NCBI GenBank assembly: GCA_944320965.1 | Contig: CALUJO010000022.1 | Span: forward strand, 1-39,420 | Source of the DNA: an uncultured Bacteroidaceae bacterium | GTDB taxonomy: Bacteria; Bacteroidota; Bacteroidia; Bacteroidales; Bacteroidaceae | Reading direction: 5' to 3' | DNA length: 39,420 nt | Part shown: positions 32,021 to 39,373 of the stretch, in pieces | How the letters are laid out: each line of letters starts with the position of its first letter | Numbering within the stretch: the first letter of the stretch is position 1 | Translations under genes and position numbers: made by a program | The notes under the pieces: model-generated | Told to the model about the DNA's origin: nothing | The model's input: only the letters and a program-made list of their open reading frames with translations | Database searches by the model: none

Positions 32021-33820
32021 TTATTCTGATGAGAATTTTACCAATATATCTCTGTATGAGTTGAATATCTTTGATTTTGAAACAAATCCAAGATACTTGT
32101 TGTTATCGTCAACAACCGGAAGATTCCAGGCTTTTGTGTCATCAAATATCTTCATGACTTCTTCCATAGGCAAGTTTATATTTAGCCTTGCCGGTGGTGA
32201 TGTCATAAACTTGCTTACTTTGAAGCGGTGATAAAGTTCCGGACGGAACATAATGTTTCTGATATCGTCAAGAAGAACAATTCCTTCAAGTACACCTTCA
32301 TTGTTTACAACCGGGAAAAGATTTCTTCTTGATTTCGATATTGTCTTTACAACGTCTCCTAAGTCCATATCCGGCTTTATTGTATCAAAGTCTGTTTCGA
32401 CTACTGAGTCTGTTGAAAGAAGAATAAGTACAGATTTGTCTTTATGGTGAGTCAGAAGCTCTCCTTTCTTTGCCAGACGCATAGAATATATACTATGCGG
32501 TTCAAACACAATTATAGTCAGGTATGAACAAACCGATACTACCATAAGCGGAAAGAACATATCGTATCCTCCAGTCAGTTCTGCAATCAGGAATATTCCG
32601 GTTAGCGGTGCGTGCATGACACCTGACATCAGACCTGCCATACCAAGCAAAGCAAAGTTTTTCTCTGGTAAAACGGGAGTCCATTCTATACCGTTTGAGA
32701 AATGTGCAAAAACAAATCCCAAAATACAGCCAAGGAACAGACTTGGTGCAAAAATACCACCGCAGCCACCTCCACCATTTGTTGCACTTGATGCAAACAC
32801 TTTTACAAGAACGATAAGAAGCAGATATATCAGCAGCAGTCCAGGATAACCATAGAAAAGTGAATTGTTCATTGTCGTGAGCCAGTCGCTTTCGCCTTTG
32901 CCGTCAAGTAACAGATTTATTGTGTCATATCCTTCACCGTAAAGCGGTGGGAAGATAAATATAAGAATACTTAGGGTTGCGCCGCCAATAAGCAGTTTGG
33001 TATATGGATTTGAATATTTGCGGAATATGTTTTCGCAGAAATTCATTGTTCTTGTGAAGTAAAGAGACAGAAGGCCGCAAGCTATTCCGAGTAGGATTAC
33101 GTATGGCAAGCGTTCCAATACAAAGGCATTGTCAAGATGAAACTTGAACATTGCTTCAAATCCGGTGAACATATAGGTTACGGCAGCGGCAGTGACGCAT
33201 GAAATCATTAGTGGCAGTAACGACGCCATTGTAAGGTCAATCATAAGCACCTCAAGAGTAAAGACAAGTCCTGCTATCGGGGCTTTGAATATACCAGCAA
33301 CTGCTCCTGCAGCACCGCATCCGACAAGCAGCATAAGCGTTTTGTGTTCCATCTTGAATAATCTTCCAAGGTTGGAACCTATTGCAGAACCTGTAAGTAC
33401 AATAGGAGCTTCGGCTCCGACCGAACCACCGAAACCTATGGTTATACTACTGGCAACCACGGATGACCATGTGTTGTGTGGCTTTATTCGGCTTTGTCGT
33501 CTGGATATGGCATAAAGAATCTTTGTTACTCCATGTCCGATATCGTCCTTAACAATCTTTCTGACGAAAAGTCCTGCAAGAAAAATACCGACAACGGGAT
33601 AAACCAAATATAGGTAGTTGGCTCCGGTTGAATCGAAGTTGTTGGTCAAAAAGTTCTGTATGGCATGTATAAGCCATTTAAGTATCAGTCCGGCAAAAGC
33701 GGTTAGTATCCCCGCAACGAAACTCAGAATAAGAATAAAGTTCTTTTCTTTGATGTGCTTTTCCCGCCATTGCAGAATTTGCTGATAGACATAGTGAAGT
33801 TTTTCTTTTTCTATAATCAT
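32021..33820 (-). CDS. CLC-type chloride channel/antiporter with CBS domains
   Basis: The 599-aa integral inner-membrane protein belongs to the CLC family (Cl-/H+ or F-/H+ exchange or chloride channels). The selectivity segments are visible: DDIGHGVTKIL, GGSVGAEAPIV (gating Glu137), FTLEVL, and GGCGGIFAPSLFLG. About eleven hydrophobic helices span residues 28-440. Two CBS domains follow (roughly 460-595; KPDMDLGDVVKTIS, FPVVNNEGVLEGIVLLDD; LPMEEVMKIFDDTKAWNLPVVDDN), which sense adenine nucleotides in related channels. It starts 2 bases after the preceding glycosyltransferase gene, implying coupled translation. Ion and direction are not determined. Confidence 0.92.
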   Translation of the reverse strand: MIIEKEKLHYVYQQILQWREKHIKEKNFILILSFVAGILTAFAGLILKWLIHAIQNFLTNNFDSTGANYLYLVYPVVGIFLAGLFVRKIVKDDIGHGVTKILYAISRRQSRIKPHNTWSSVVASSITIGFGGSVGAEAPIVLTGSAIGSNLGRLFKMEHKTLMLLVGCGAAGAVAGIFKAPIAGLVFTLEVLMIDLTMASLLPLMISCVTAAAVTYMFTGFEAMFKFHLDNAFVLERLPYVILLGIACGLLSLYFTRTMNFCENIFRKYSNPYTKLLIGGATLSILIFIFPPLYGEGYDTINLLLDGKGESDWLTTMNNSLFYGYPGLLLIYLLLIVLVKVFASSATNGGGGCGGIFAPSLFLGCILGFVFAHFSNGIEWTPVLPEKNFALLGMAGLMSGVMHAPLTGIFLIAELTGGYDMFFPLMVVSVCSYLTIIVFEPHSIYSMRLAKKGELLTHHKDKSVLILLSTDSVVETDFDTIKPDMDLGDVVKTISKSRRNLFPVVNNEGVLEGIVLLDDIRNIMFRPELYHRFKVSKFMTSPPARLNINLPMEEVMKIFDDTKAWNLPVVDDNNKYLGFVSKSKIFNSYRDILVKFSSE

Positions 33821-33822
33821 AA

Positions 33823-35247
33823 TTAAATACCTCTACCGGTTACGATTGTTTTGACTGTATATATCAATATTTTTATATCAAGAACCAGATTTCTGTTATC
33901 CAGATAGATTATGTCATATTGCAGGCGCTCTACCATTTGGTCTATATTGTTTGCATACCCGTATTTTACCATTCCCCATGATGTTATTCCGGGTTTGACT
34001 GTATATATCTGATGGTAGTAAGGGGCCTTCTTTATTATTTGTTCGGCGTAGAAACTTCTTTCCGGGCGCGGTCCTACAAGTGACATGTCTCCTTTTAATA
34101 TATTCCAGAATTGTGGAAGTTCGTCAAGACGGTATTTTCGCATTATGCGTCCGAAGGATGTTATTCTGTTGTCCTTGTCTGAAGCCAGTGCCGGACCGTT
34201 TTTTTCTGAGTCAATATACATTGTCCTGAACTTATAGATGGTAAAAGGCTTTCCGTTCTTTCCAAGTCTTTCCTGTCTGTAAAGTATCGGGCCGCTTGAA
34301 TCCATTTTTACTTTGATTGCAAGGAAAGCAAGTAATGGTGACAGTATTATAAGTGCAAGTGATGCAAGTAATATATCTACCGTGTACTTTACATTTTTTT
34401 GACCCTCAGGCATATTGTCTTTGTTTATTTCTATAATCGGGGATGCATAGATGGTACTCATCTTTACACTATGTGTAAGTATATAATTACTGTCTGCCTT
34501 CAGGTATATTGGAATGTTGTATTTGTATATAAGATTCAGATAACATGATATGTTCTCATTTGAGAGGGTATCCGGGGCTATTATAATCTTTTGTATTCTA
34601 TATTTCTTTATTATTTGAGCAATATCATTCTCATCGCCAAGAATTAATTTTTCATTTATATAGTTCTGGCAGCCTTCCATCCTGATGTATCCTTTTATAA
34701 TATATCCCATTGACATTGGCATATTGTCCAGCTCTTTGACTGTTTCGGATGCATAATATCCGTTGCCAAGTACAAGTGTACTGAATCCTATTTGCCTGTT
34801 ATGAATTTTTGCGTTTTGTTTGGCGGTAATTATAGAACGTGGAAAATATACCATTAAAAATTCGCAGACATATAATATAGCCAGCAGTTTATAATAACTT
34901 AGATAATGTATTGGAATATCGTTCACCATTACTGTGAAAAATATAATCAGTGTTCCATACAATGTAGATACAATGGTGCTTTTCAATTCCACGATACGTG
35001 ATTTCATTATGGTGTTGTTATAATATCCAGAGTAGAAGAATATTACAATCCACATTATTGGAATGAAAATCTGTCCTAAAACAAGGTGGCTGTTTGTCAG
35101 ATAATCATATAGAGATGAAAAGGAATGTTTTCCCAATGCATGAAATCTTGCAAGGTTCATTATGAACCATGCAATGTTTGATGCAATATAATCTGATACA
35201 ATATATTTTATCAGTTGCGTCTTTTCGTCTCTTGTTATCTCTTTCAT
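33823..35247 (-). CDS. Polyprenyl-phosphate glycosylphosphotransferase (WcaJ/WbaP-type)
   Basis: The 474-aa membrane enzyme starts glycan assembly by moving a sugar-1-phosphate from a UDP-sugar to undecaprenyl phosphate. The N-terminal half has four transmembrane helices and a nucleotide-binding-like domain (FSTLVLGNGYYASETVKEL). One more helix (IILSPLLAFLAIKVK) precedes the bacterial sugar transferase domain, with SSGPILYRQERLGKNGKPF, YKFRTM, RKYRLDELPQFWNILKGDMSLVGPRPE and PGITSW. This suits initiation of exopolysaccharide, O-antigen or protein glycans. It overlaps tsaC by 4 bases (ATGA) and is followed by the CLC gene, an odd place for a glycan gene. The sugar is not known. Confidence 0.92.
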   Translation of the reverse strand: MKEITRDEKTQLIKYIVSDYIASNIAWFIMNLARFHALGKHSFSSLYDYLTNSHLVLGQIFIPIMWIVIFFYSGYYNNTIMKSRIVELKSTIVSTLYGTLIIFFTVMVNDIPIHYLSYYKLLAILYVCEFLMVYFPRSIITAKQNAKIHNRQIGFSTLVLGNGYYASETVKELDNMPMSMGYIIKGYIRMEGCQNYINEKLILGDENDIAQIIKKYRIQKIIIAPDTLSNENISCYLNLIYKYNIPIYLKADSNYILTHSVKMSTIYASPIIEINKDNMPEGQKNVKYTVDILLASLALIILSPLLAFLAIKVKMDSSGPILYRQERLGKNGKPFTIYKFRTMYIDSEKNGPALASDKDNRITSFGRIMRKYRLDELPQFWNILKGDMSLVGPRPERSFYAEQIIKKAPYYHQIYTVKPGITSWGMVKYGYANNIDQMVERLQYDIIYLDNRNLVLDIKILIYTVKTIVTGRGI

Positions 35248-35843
35248 TGGCGTATAATCTTTACTTCTCCTTTATTCCCAAGTTTGATAATGCTTGAAGG
35301 AGCAGCTTTTGCCTTTTCGTCCTGTCTGTATTTTACAACGTAGTCTACTGCTGATATTATTTCATGGCTTACTTCACTGAAGTTCTGTGGAGAAGGTTCT
35401 CCGCTGATATTTGCAGAAGTGGAAACAATTGGCTTTTTGAATCTCATGCAAAGGTCTTTTGAAAACGGTTCGTTTGTGACCCTTATACCGGCACTTCCGT
35501 CTTCTGCCAGCAGATTTTCTGCCAGATTGCGAGCCTTGTCATAAATTATTGTTAGCGGTTTGGTTGCAAACTCGATAAGGTCCCATGCAATTTCCGGCAT
35601 ATCCTGTACATAAGCATTAACTTTTGCCGGGCTGTCCACCAATGTTATAAGAGCCTTGCTGTCAATACGTTTTTTTATTTCATATACACGTTTGACTGCT
35701 TCCGGATTTGTGGCATCACATCCTATTCCCCATATTGTATCTGTAGGATAAAGTATAATGCCTCCGTTAAACATAACCTCACACGCCTTTTCTATATCTT
35801 CTTTATATTTTTTTCTAAGTTCTGCCTGTTCGTTCTTTTCCAT
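35244..35843 (-). CDS. tsaC: Threonylcarbamoyl-AMP synthase (TsaC/Sua5/YrdC)
   Basis: The 199-aa enzyme makes L-threonylcarbamoyl-AMP from Thr, bicarbonate and ATP for tRNA t6A37. The YrdC core is complete: GGIILYPTDTIWGIGCDATN, KRIDSKALITLVD, GSAGIRVTNEPFSKDL, and STSANISGEPSP. The C-terminal Sua5 domain is absent, so it is the short TsaC type. The frame extends 17 codons upstream, but the ATG at 35843 (MEKNEQAELRKKY) is preferred. It heads the operon, whose promoter lies 38 bases upstream. Confidence 0.95.
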   Translation of the reverse strand: MEKNEQAELRKKYKEDIEKACEVMFNGGIILYPTDTIWGIGCDATNPEAVKRVYEIKKRIDSKALITLVDSPAKVNAYVQDMPEIAWDLIEFATKPLTIIYDKARNLAENLLAEDGSAGIRVTNEPFSKDLCMRFKKPIVSTSANISGEPSPQNFSEVSHEIISAVDYVVKYRQDEKAKAAPSSIIKLGNKGEVKIIRQ

Positions 35844-35880
35844 AATATTGCAATTTGAAAATAATATGAATATATTTTGG

Positions 35881-35888
35881 CAAATATA
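35881..35888 (-). promoter_or_regulatory. -7 element of the tsaC-fmt operon
   Basis: On the minus strand this reads TATATTTG (TAnnTTTG), 37 bases before the chosen tsaC start. It lies within the longer frame's N-terminal extension, which supports the shorter protein. Confidence 0.55.
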
Positions 35889-35968
35889 CAACAAAATGTC
35901 TAATATTGGTGTTTAATATATATGTGTTTGATGCAGTTGTATTGTTTAAAAATACCTACAATATGCTA

Positions 35969-35999
35969 TTGTGCGTACTGATATTGTGTATTTACTTTG
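35969..35999 (+). promoter_or_regulatory. Promoter of the RIC/LuxR pair
   Basis: TTG (35969-35971), then 20 bases, then TTACTTTG (35992-35999). The -7 box has one mismatch to TAnnTTTG. The start codon follows 17 bases later, giving a very short leader. Confidence 0.5.
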
Positions 36000-36016
36000 C
36001 ATTAATTTAAATAGAT

Positions 36017-36718
36017 ATGAAGAATAAACATAAATATAGTGTTTCCGACAAGATGAGTGCTCTTATATGCGACAATTATTCTTTGTTGACAGTTATGAGC
36101 CGCTTTGGATTAAGATTGGGTTTTGGTGATGCTTCTGTTGGTGAAGTTTGTGCTGCGCAGAATGTAGATTGTGCAACTTTCCTTTCAGTCGTCAATTTTA
36201 TTGCCGAGGAGAGGGACAGCATTGAACTTACAGAAGATTTTTCTGTAAAATCACTTATGAAGTATTTGGGCAATGCCCATACCTATTTTTTAGATTTCAA
36301 ACTTCCTGCCATAAGGAAAAAACTTGTTGAGGCTGTAGGAGATACTGTCGAAGACAAACTTGCCATGCTTGTAATAAAGTTCTTTGACGAATATGTTATG
36401 GAGATAGGCGACCATATGGACTATGAAGACAGAAATGTATTTAAATACACACGGTCATTGCTTGAAGGAAATGTTTCGGATACAGGATTCAATATATATG
36501 ACTTTGCGCGCAATCACGAACGTGCAGAATCAAAACTGACCGAATTGAAGAATATAATCATAAAATATTACCCGCAGGTAGGTTGCAGTAACCTGATGAA
36601 TGATGTGCTTTATGATATTTATAATTGTGAGGCAGATCTTGCACTGCACTCAAAGATTGAGAATTTTATGTTTGTCCCTTCTGTAATAGCCCTTGAAAGG
36701 AGATTGAAAAGCAAATGA
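36017..36718 (+). CDS. RIC/YtfE-type di-iron hemerythrin-like protein
   Basis: The 233-aa protein resembles RIC (YtfE/ScdA), which repairs or supplies iron to Fe-S clusters after nitric-oxide or peroxide stress. The six di-iron ligands of the family appear with the right spacing: His88, His133, Glu137, His167, His211 and Glu215. Against E. coli YtfE this is His84/129/Glu133/His160/204/Glu208. The short N-terminal ScdA_N-like region (SVGEVCAAQNVDCATFL) is present, but the Cys-Cys pair (YCCGGK) that precedes it in YtfE is replaced by RLGFGD. It overlaps the LuxR-type regulator by 4 bases (ATGA), so the two are translated together. Confidence 0.8.
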   Translation: MKNKHKYSVSDKMSALICDNYSLLTVMSRFGLRLGFGDASVGEVCAAQNVDCATFLSVVNFIAEERDSIELTEDFSVKSLMKYLGNAHTYFLDFKLPAIRKKLVEAVGDTVEDKLAMLVIKFFDEYVMEIGDHMDYEDRNVFKYTRSLLEGNVSDTGFNIYDFARNHERAESKLTELKNIIIKYYPQVGCSNLMNDVLYDIYNCEADLALHSKIENFMFVPSVIALERRLKSK

Positions 36719-37311
36719 AAACAGAAAATACAACACATATTGCCGTCCTTGAAACTTCTGTAATTATAAGAAGTGGAATGGCTCATGTTGTTAAGCATAT
36801 TCCGGACAATGATATCTATGCTGTTGAAATAGCCTCTGCAGAAAGTCTTGCCAATTATCTGTCATTGCATGTTCCTGATATTATGATAGTAAACCCTTTG
36901 TTCGGCGGATGGTTTGATATTGCGAAATACAAAGAAGAATATCCTTCAATAAAGTTTGTTGCCCTTGTTTCGTCTGCTGTTGATATGAACATGTTGAGGG
37001 ACTATGATTTTTCAATTTCTGTTTTTGATGATATGGATGATATAATAAACCGATTTGGGCAACTGACAGGAGACTCAAAAAACGAGCCGGAACAGGAAAT
37101 GTTAAGTCAAAGGGAGAAGGAGATAGTTGTCTGTGTCGTAAAAGGCATGACCAATAAGGAGATTGCTGATTCGCTGTTCATATCAATACACACCGTTGTA
37201 ACTCATAGAAGAAATATAGCCAAGAAACTCCAGATACATTCTCCTGCCGGGCTGACTATCTATGCGATTGTTAATAAACTTGTAGACATACAGGATGTGA
37301 AAGCTCTGTAG
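36715..37311 (+). CDS. LuxR-type regulator with degenerate receiver domain
   Basis: The 198-aa protein has an N-terminal receiver-like domain (about 8-115) and a C-terminal LuxR/NarL HTH (about 128-190; LSQREKEIVVCVVKGMTNKEIADSLFIS, HTVVTHRRNIAKKL). The receiver lacks the usual acidic pair (VLETSV). The phospho-acceptor Asp is replaced by Asn60 (IMIVNP instead of ILLDP-like), so phosphorylation seems impossible. It may be active without a signal or respond to the neighbouring RIC protein. Its target genes are unknown. The gene ends 7 bases from the convergent oxyR stop. Confidence 0.85.
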   Translation: MKTENTTHIAVLETSVIIRSGMAHVVKHIPDNDIYAVEIASAESLANYLSLHVPDIMIVNPLFGGWFDIAKYKEEYPSIKFVALVSSAVDMNMLRDYDFSISVFDDMDDIINRFGQLTGDSKNEPEQEMLSQREKEIVVCVVKGMTNKEIADSLFISIHTVVTHRRNIAKKLQIHSPAGLTIYAIVNKLVDIQDVKAL

Positions 37312-37318
37312 TTTAAGG

Positions 37319-38242
37319 TCATATTCTTATCGCATACTTTTTCAGGCGCTGGTCAAGCATTGAATCAGGTATGATTTTTTTTATTATATCCGAAACAATA
37401 TTAAGCAGTCCTTCTCTTACATAATCATTTCTGACAACAATAGATATTTCTCTGACTGAATCTTTCTGTTTCAGTTTCCTTACGTTTTTTTTCTGTTCTT
37501 CGGTAAGCATCGGAATGTGCAGTTCCGGAATTATCGTATGTCCTCCGTTTAAGTCAATTACTTTAATCAGAGTGTCAATGCTTCCAGCTTCGTATGCTGC
37601 TGAATGAACCGTATTTTTGTTACACAGGTTTATTATCTGGTTCCTGAAACAATGTCCTTCCTGAAGCAGCCAGAAGTTCATGCCCGGTAGTCTTTCGGGA
37701 CTTATTTCTTCTTCCGAGTATAATGAATCTATAGGAGAAACATATGCATAGAACTTTTCGTAATATATAGGTATTTCAAGCAGTCCTGATTCGTTTAATG
37801 GTGTTGCAAGTATTGCCATATCCAATTCTGCCTTTTTCAGACGTTCTATGATTGCCGATGTCTGCCGTTCCGATACATTCAGCTTTATATTAGGATAGTT
37901 CCCGAATTCCAGAAACATTTTTGGCAGCAGATAGGTTGCAATAGTCGGAATGATTCCAAGGTTTATTGTTCCCCTTGTGATTCCGCGTTCTGATAATGTA
38001 AGTTCTTCAATCTGTCCGGCATTGAAAAGGACAATTTTAGCCTGAGAAATTATTTTTTCACCTATTGATGTTGGTACAACCGGATGTGCCGTACGGTCAA
38101 ATATGGTGATGTCCAGCTCTGTTTCAAGACTCTTTATCATGGCACTGAGGGTTGACTGTGTGACTCCACAAGCCTCTGCAGCACGGACAAAGTGTCTGTG
38201 CTTGTCAACTGCAACTATGTACTGTAATTGTTGTAATGTCAT
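37319..38242 (-). CDS. oxyR: LysR-type redox regulator OxyR
   Basis: The 307-aa LysR-family regulator has an N-terminal HTH (about 1-60; MTLQQLQYIVAVDKHRHFVRAAEACGVTQSTLSAMIKSLE) and a C-terminal sensor domain. Its redox pair is visible as EGHC198FRNQIINLC207, with the same spacing as Cys199/Cys208 of E. coli OxyR, so it should form a disulfide with hydrogen peroxide. It is divergent from the peroxiredoxin gene, a classical OxyR target. Its own -7 element (38262-38269) lies in the shared upstream region. The identification rests on both sequence and context. Confidence 0.93.
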   Translation of the reverse strand: MTLQQLQYIVAVDKHRHFVRAAEACGVTQSTLSAMIKSLETELDITIFDRTAHPVVPTSIGEKIISQAKIVLFNAGQIEELTLSERGITRGTINLGIIPTIATYLLPKMFLEFGNYPNIKLNVSERQTSAIIERLKKAELDMAILATPLNESGLLEIPIYYEKFYAYVSPIDSLYSEEEISPERLPGMNFWLLQEGHCFRNQIINLCNKNTVHSAAYEAGSIDTLIKVIDLNGGHTIIPELHIPMLTEEQKKNVRKLKQKDSVREISIVVRNDYVREGLLNIVSDIIKKIIPDSMLDQRLKKYAIRI

Positions 38243-38261
38243 TATATCGATTTTGTCAATA

Positions 38262-38269
38262 CAAAGATA
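38262..38269 (-). promoter_or_regulatory. -7 element for oxyR
   Basis: On the minus strand this reads TATCTTTG (TAnnTTTG), 19 bases before the start codon. It overlaps a GATA-N5-TATC dyad at 38266-38278, so OxyR could repress itself. Confidence 0.55.
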
Positions 38270-38291
38270 GAAAATATCTGTTTGATTGATA
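38266..38291 (+). promoter_or_regulatory. Candidate OxyR operator between oxyR and the peroxiredoxin gene
   Basis: A dyad GATA-gaaaa-TATC (38266-38278) is followed by a second GATA at 38288-38291, 22 bases or about two helical turns from the first. This resembles the spaced ATAG-type half-sites used by OxyR and lies at the -33 position of the peroxiredoxin promoter. It is only a sequence resemblance. Confidence 0.3.
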
Positions 38292-38312
38292 TTGTCCTGA
38301 GCTATATATTTG
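38281..38312 (+). promoter_or_regulatory. Consensus promoter of the peroxiredoxin gene
   Basis: TTTG (38281-38284), 20 bases, then TATATTTG (38305-38312): an exact Bacteroidetes promoter with ideal spacing, giving a leader of about 70 bases. Confidence 0.75.
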
Positions 38313-38385
38313 CATCAGATTCCTGAAAGGGAATGAAAACAAGACAAAAATCAAACATAGTAATAACAATTAAAAACAAATAATT

Positions 38386-39093
38386 ATGGAAGCAAATGTA
38401 GTAAACCCAATGCCTCGCATAGGCGACAATGCACCTTCGTTCACAGCAGTTACAACTCAGGGCGTAATAAATTTCCCTGGAGACTATCAGGGCAAGTGGA
38501 AAATCCTGTTCAGCCATCCGGCCGACTTTACTCCGGTATGTACTTCTGAGTTCATGACTTTTGCAAGTATGGCAGATGATTTTGAAGCTTTGAACTGCCA
38601 ACTGGTAGGTTTGTCTGTAGACGGTCTTTACAGTCACATTGCATGGTTAAGAACAATAAAGGACAAGATAGAGTATAAGGGAATGAAAAACGTTGAGGTG
38701 AAATTCCCTCTTATTGAAGACATATCAATGAATGTTGCAAAGCTTTACGGTATGATTCAACCGGGCGAAAGCCAGACTTCTGCAGTCAGAGCGGTATTCT
38801 TTATTGACCCTAAAGACAAGATACGTACAATAATGTATTATCCTCTCTCATTGGGAAGAAACTTTGACGAAATCAAACGTGTCCTTATCGGATTGCAGAC
38901 CAACGATAATTTCGGAGTTGCACTCCCTGCCGACTGGTGTCCGGGGGATGAAGTGATTGTTCCGCCTGCAGGTTCTTGCGGTGTGGCAAAATCAAGAATG
39001 GATGGAGAAGAAGCCGAAATGAAATGTTATGACTGGTTCTTCTGTACAAAGAATATCAGCAAGGAAGAGGTTGAGAGCCGATTGGGCAAATGA
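38386..39093 (+). CDS. Prx6-type peroxiredoxin
   Basis: The 235-aa thiol peroxidase has the peroxidatic Cys52 in HPADFTPVCTSEF (P-x3-T-x2-C). Its length and C-terminal extension place it in the Prx6/archaeal branch rather than AhpC. Further Cys occur at 71, 185, 198, 214 and 220. Cys214 and Cys220 (KCYDWFFC) have the same spacing as Cys207/Cys213 of the archaeal ApTPx enzyme, where Cys213 acts as the resolving residue. It should reduce hydrogen peroxide and alkyl hydroperoxides. No AhpF partner is adjacent. Divergent placement from oxyR suggests peroxide induction. Confidence 0.9.
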   Translation: MEANVVNPMPRIGDNAPSFTAVTTQGVINFPGDYQGKWKILFSHPADFTPVCTSEFMTFASMADDFEALNCQLVGLSVDGLYSHIAWLRTIKDKIEYKGMKNVEVKFPLIEDISMNVAKLYGMIQPGESQTSAVRAVFFIDPKDKIRTIMYYPLSLGRNFDEIKRVLIGLQTNDNFGVALPADWCPGDEVIVPPAGSCGVAKSRMDGEEAEMKCYDWFFCTKNISKEEVESRLGK

Positions 39094-39146
39094 TTCTGAT
39101 ATGACAGCTATGAAGTGATTTTATCCAACATCTTTCTTTTGTGGAT

Positions 39147-39194
39147 TTCCCGTATGACTTTGAATATCCCTACTAATGCAAAGTCATACGGGAA
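39147..39194 (+). terminator. Strong hairpin after the peroxiredoxin gene
   Basis: TTCCCGTATGACTTTG pairs perfectly over 16 bp with CAAAGTCATACGGGAA around a 16-base loop and is followed by CTTTGTT. The T run is weak, but the stem is very stable. Confidence 0.72.
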
Positions 39195-39275
39195 CTTTGT
39201 TAGGTACAGGCATTTGTATTGAATGTTTTTGCTTATTGTATTGGGATTGGTTTTTATAAAAAACATGTTTGATTG

Positions 39276-39305
39276 TTGTTTTAAATGTTTTTTATTTTAT
39301 ATTTG
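39276..39305 (+). promoter_or_regulatory. Consensus promoter facing the right edge
   Basis: TTG (39276-39278), 19 bases, then TATATTTG (39298-39305), an exact Bacteroidetes promoter. Transcription would start near 39312 and run out of the window. Confidence 0.6.
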
Positions 39306-39352
39306 TGTAAATGTTTTTATACAGCTTTAGGAAATGATTTTTAATCCATTAG

Positions 39353-39373
39353 TGTCCCGTTAAAATCGGGACA
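39353..39373 (+). repeat. Inverted repeat with 7-base loop near the right edge
   Basis: TGTCCCG-TTAAAAT-CGGGACA is a perfect 7-bp inverted repeat. It is either part of an mRNA leader downstream of the promoter at 39276-39305 or the outer end of an insertion sequence that begins here. No matching copy was noticed elsewhere in the window. Confidence 0.5.
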
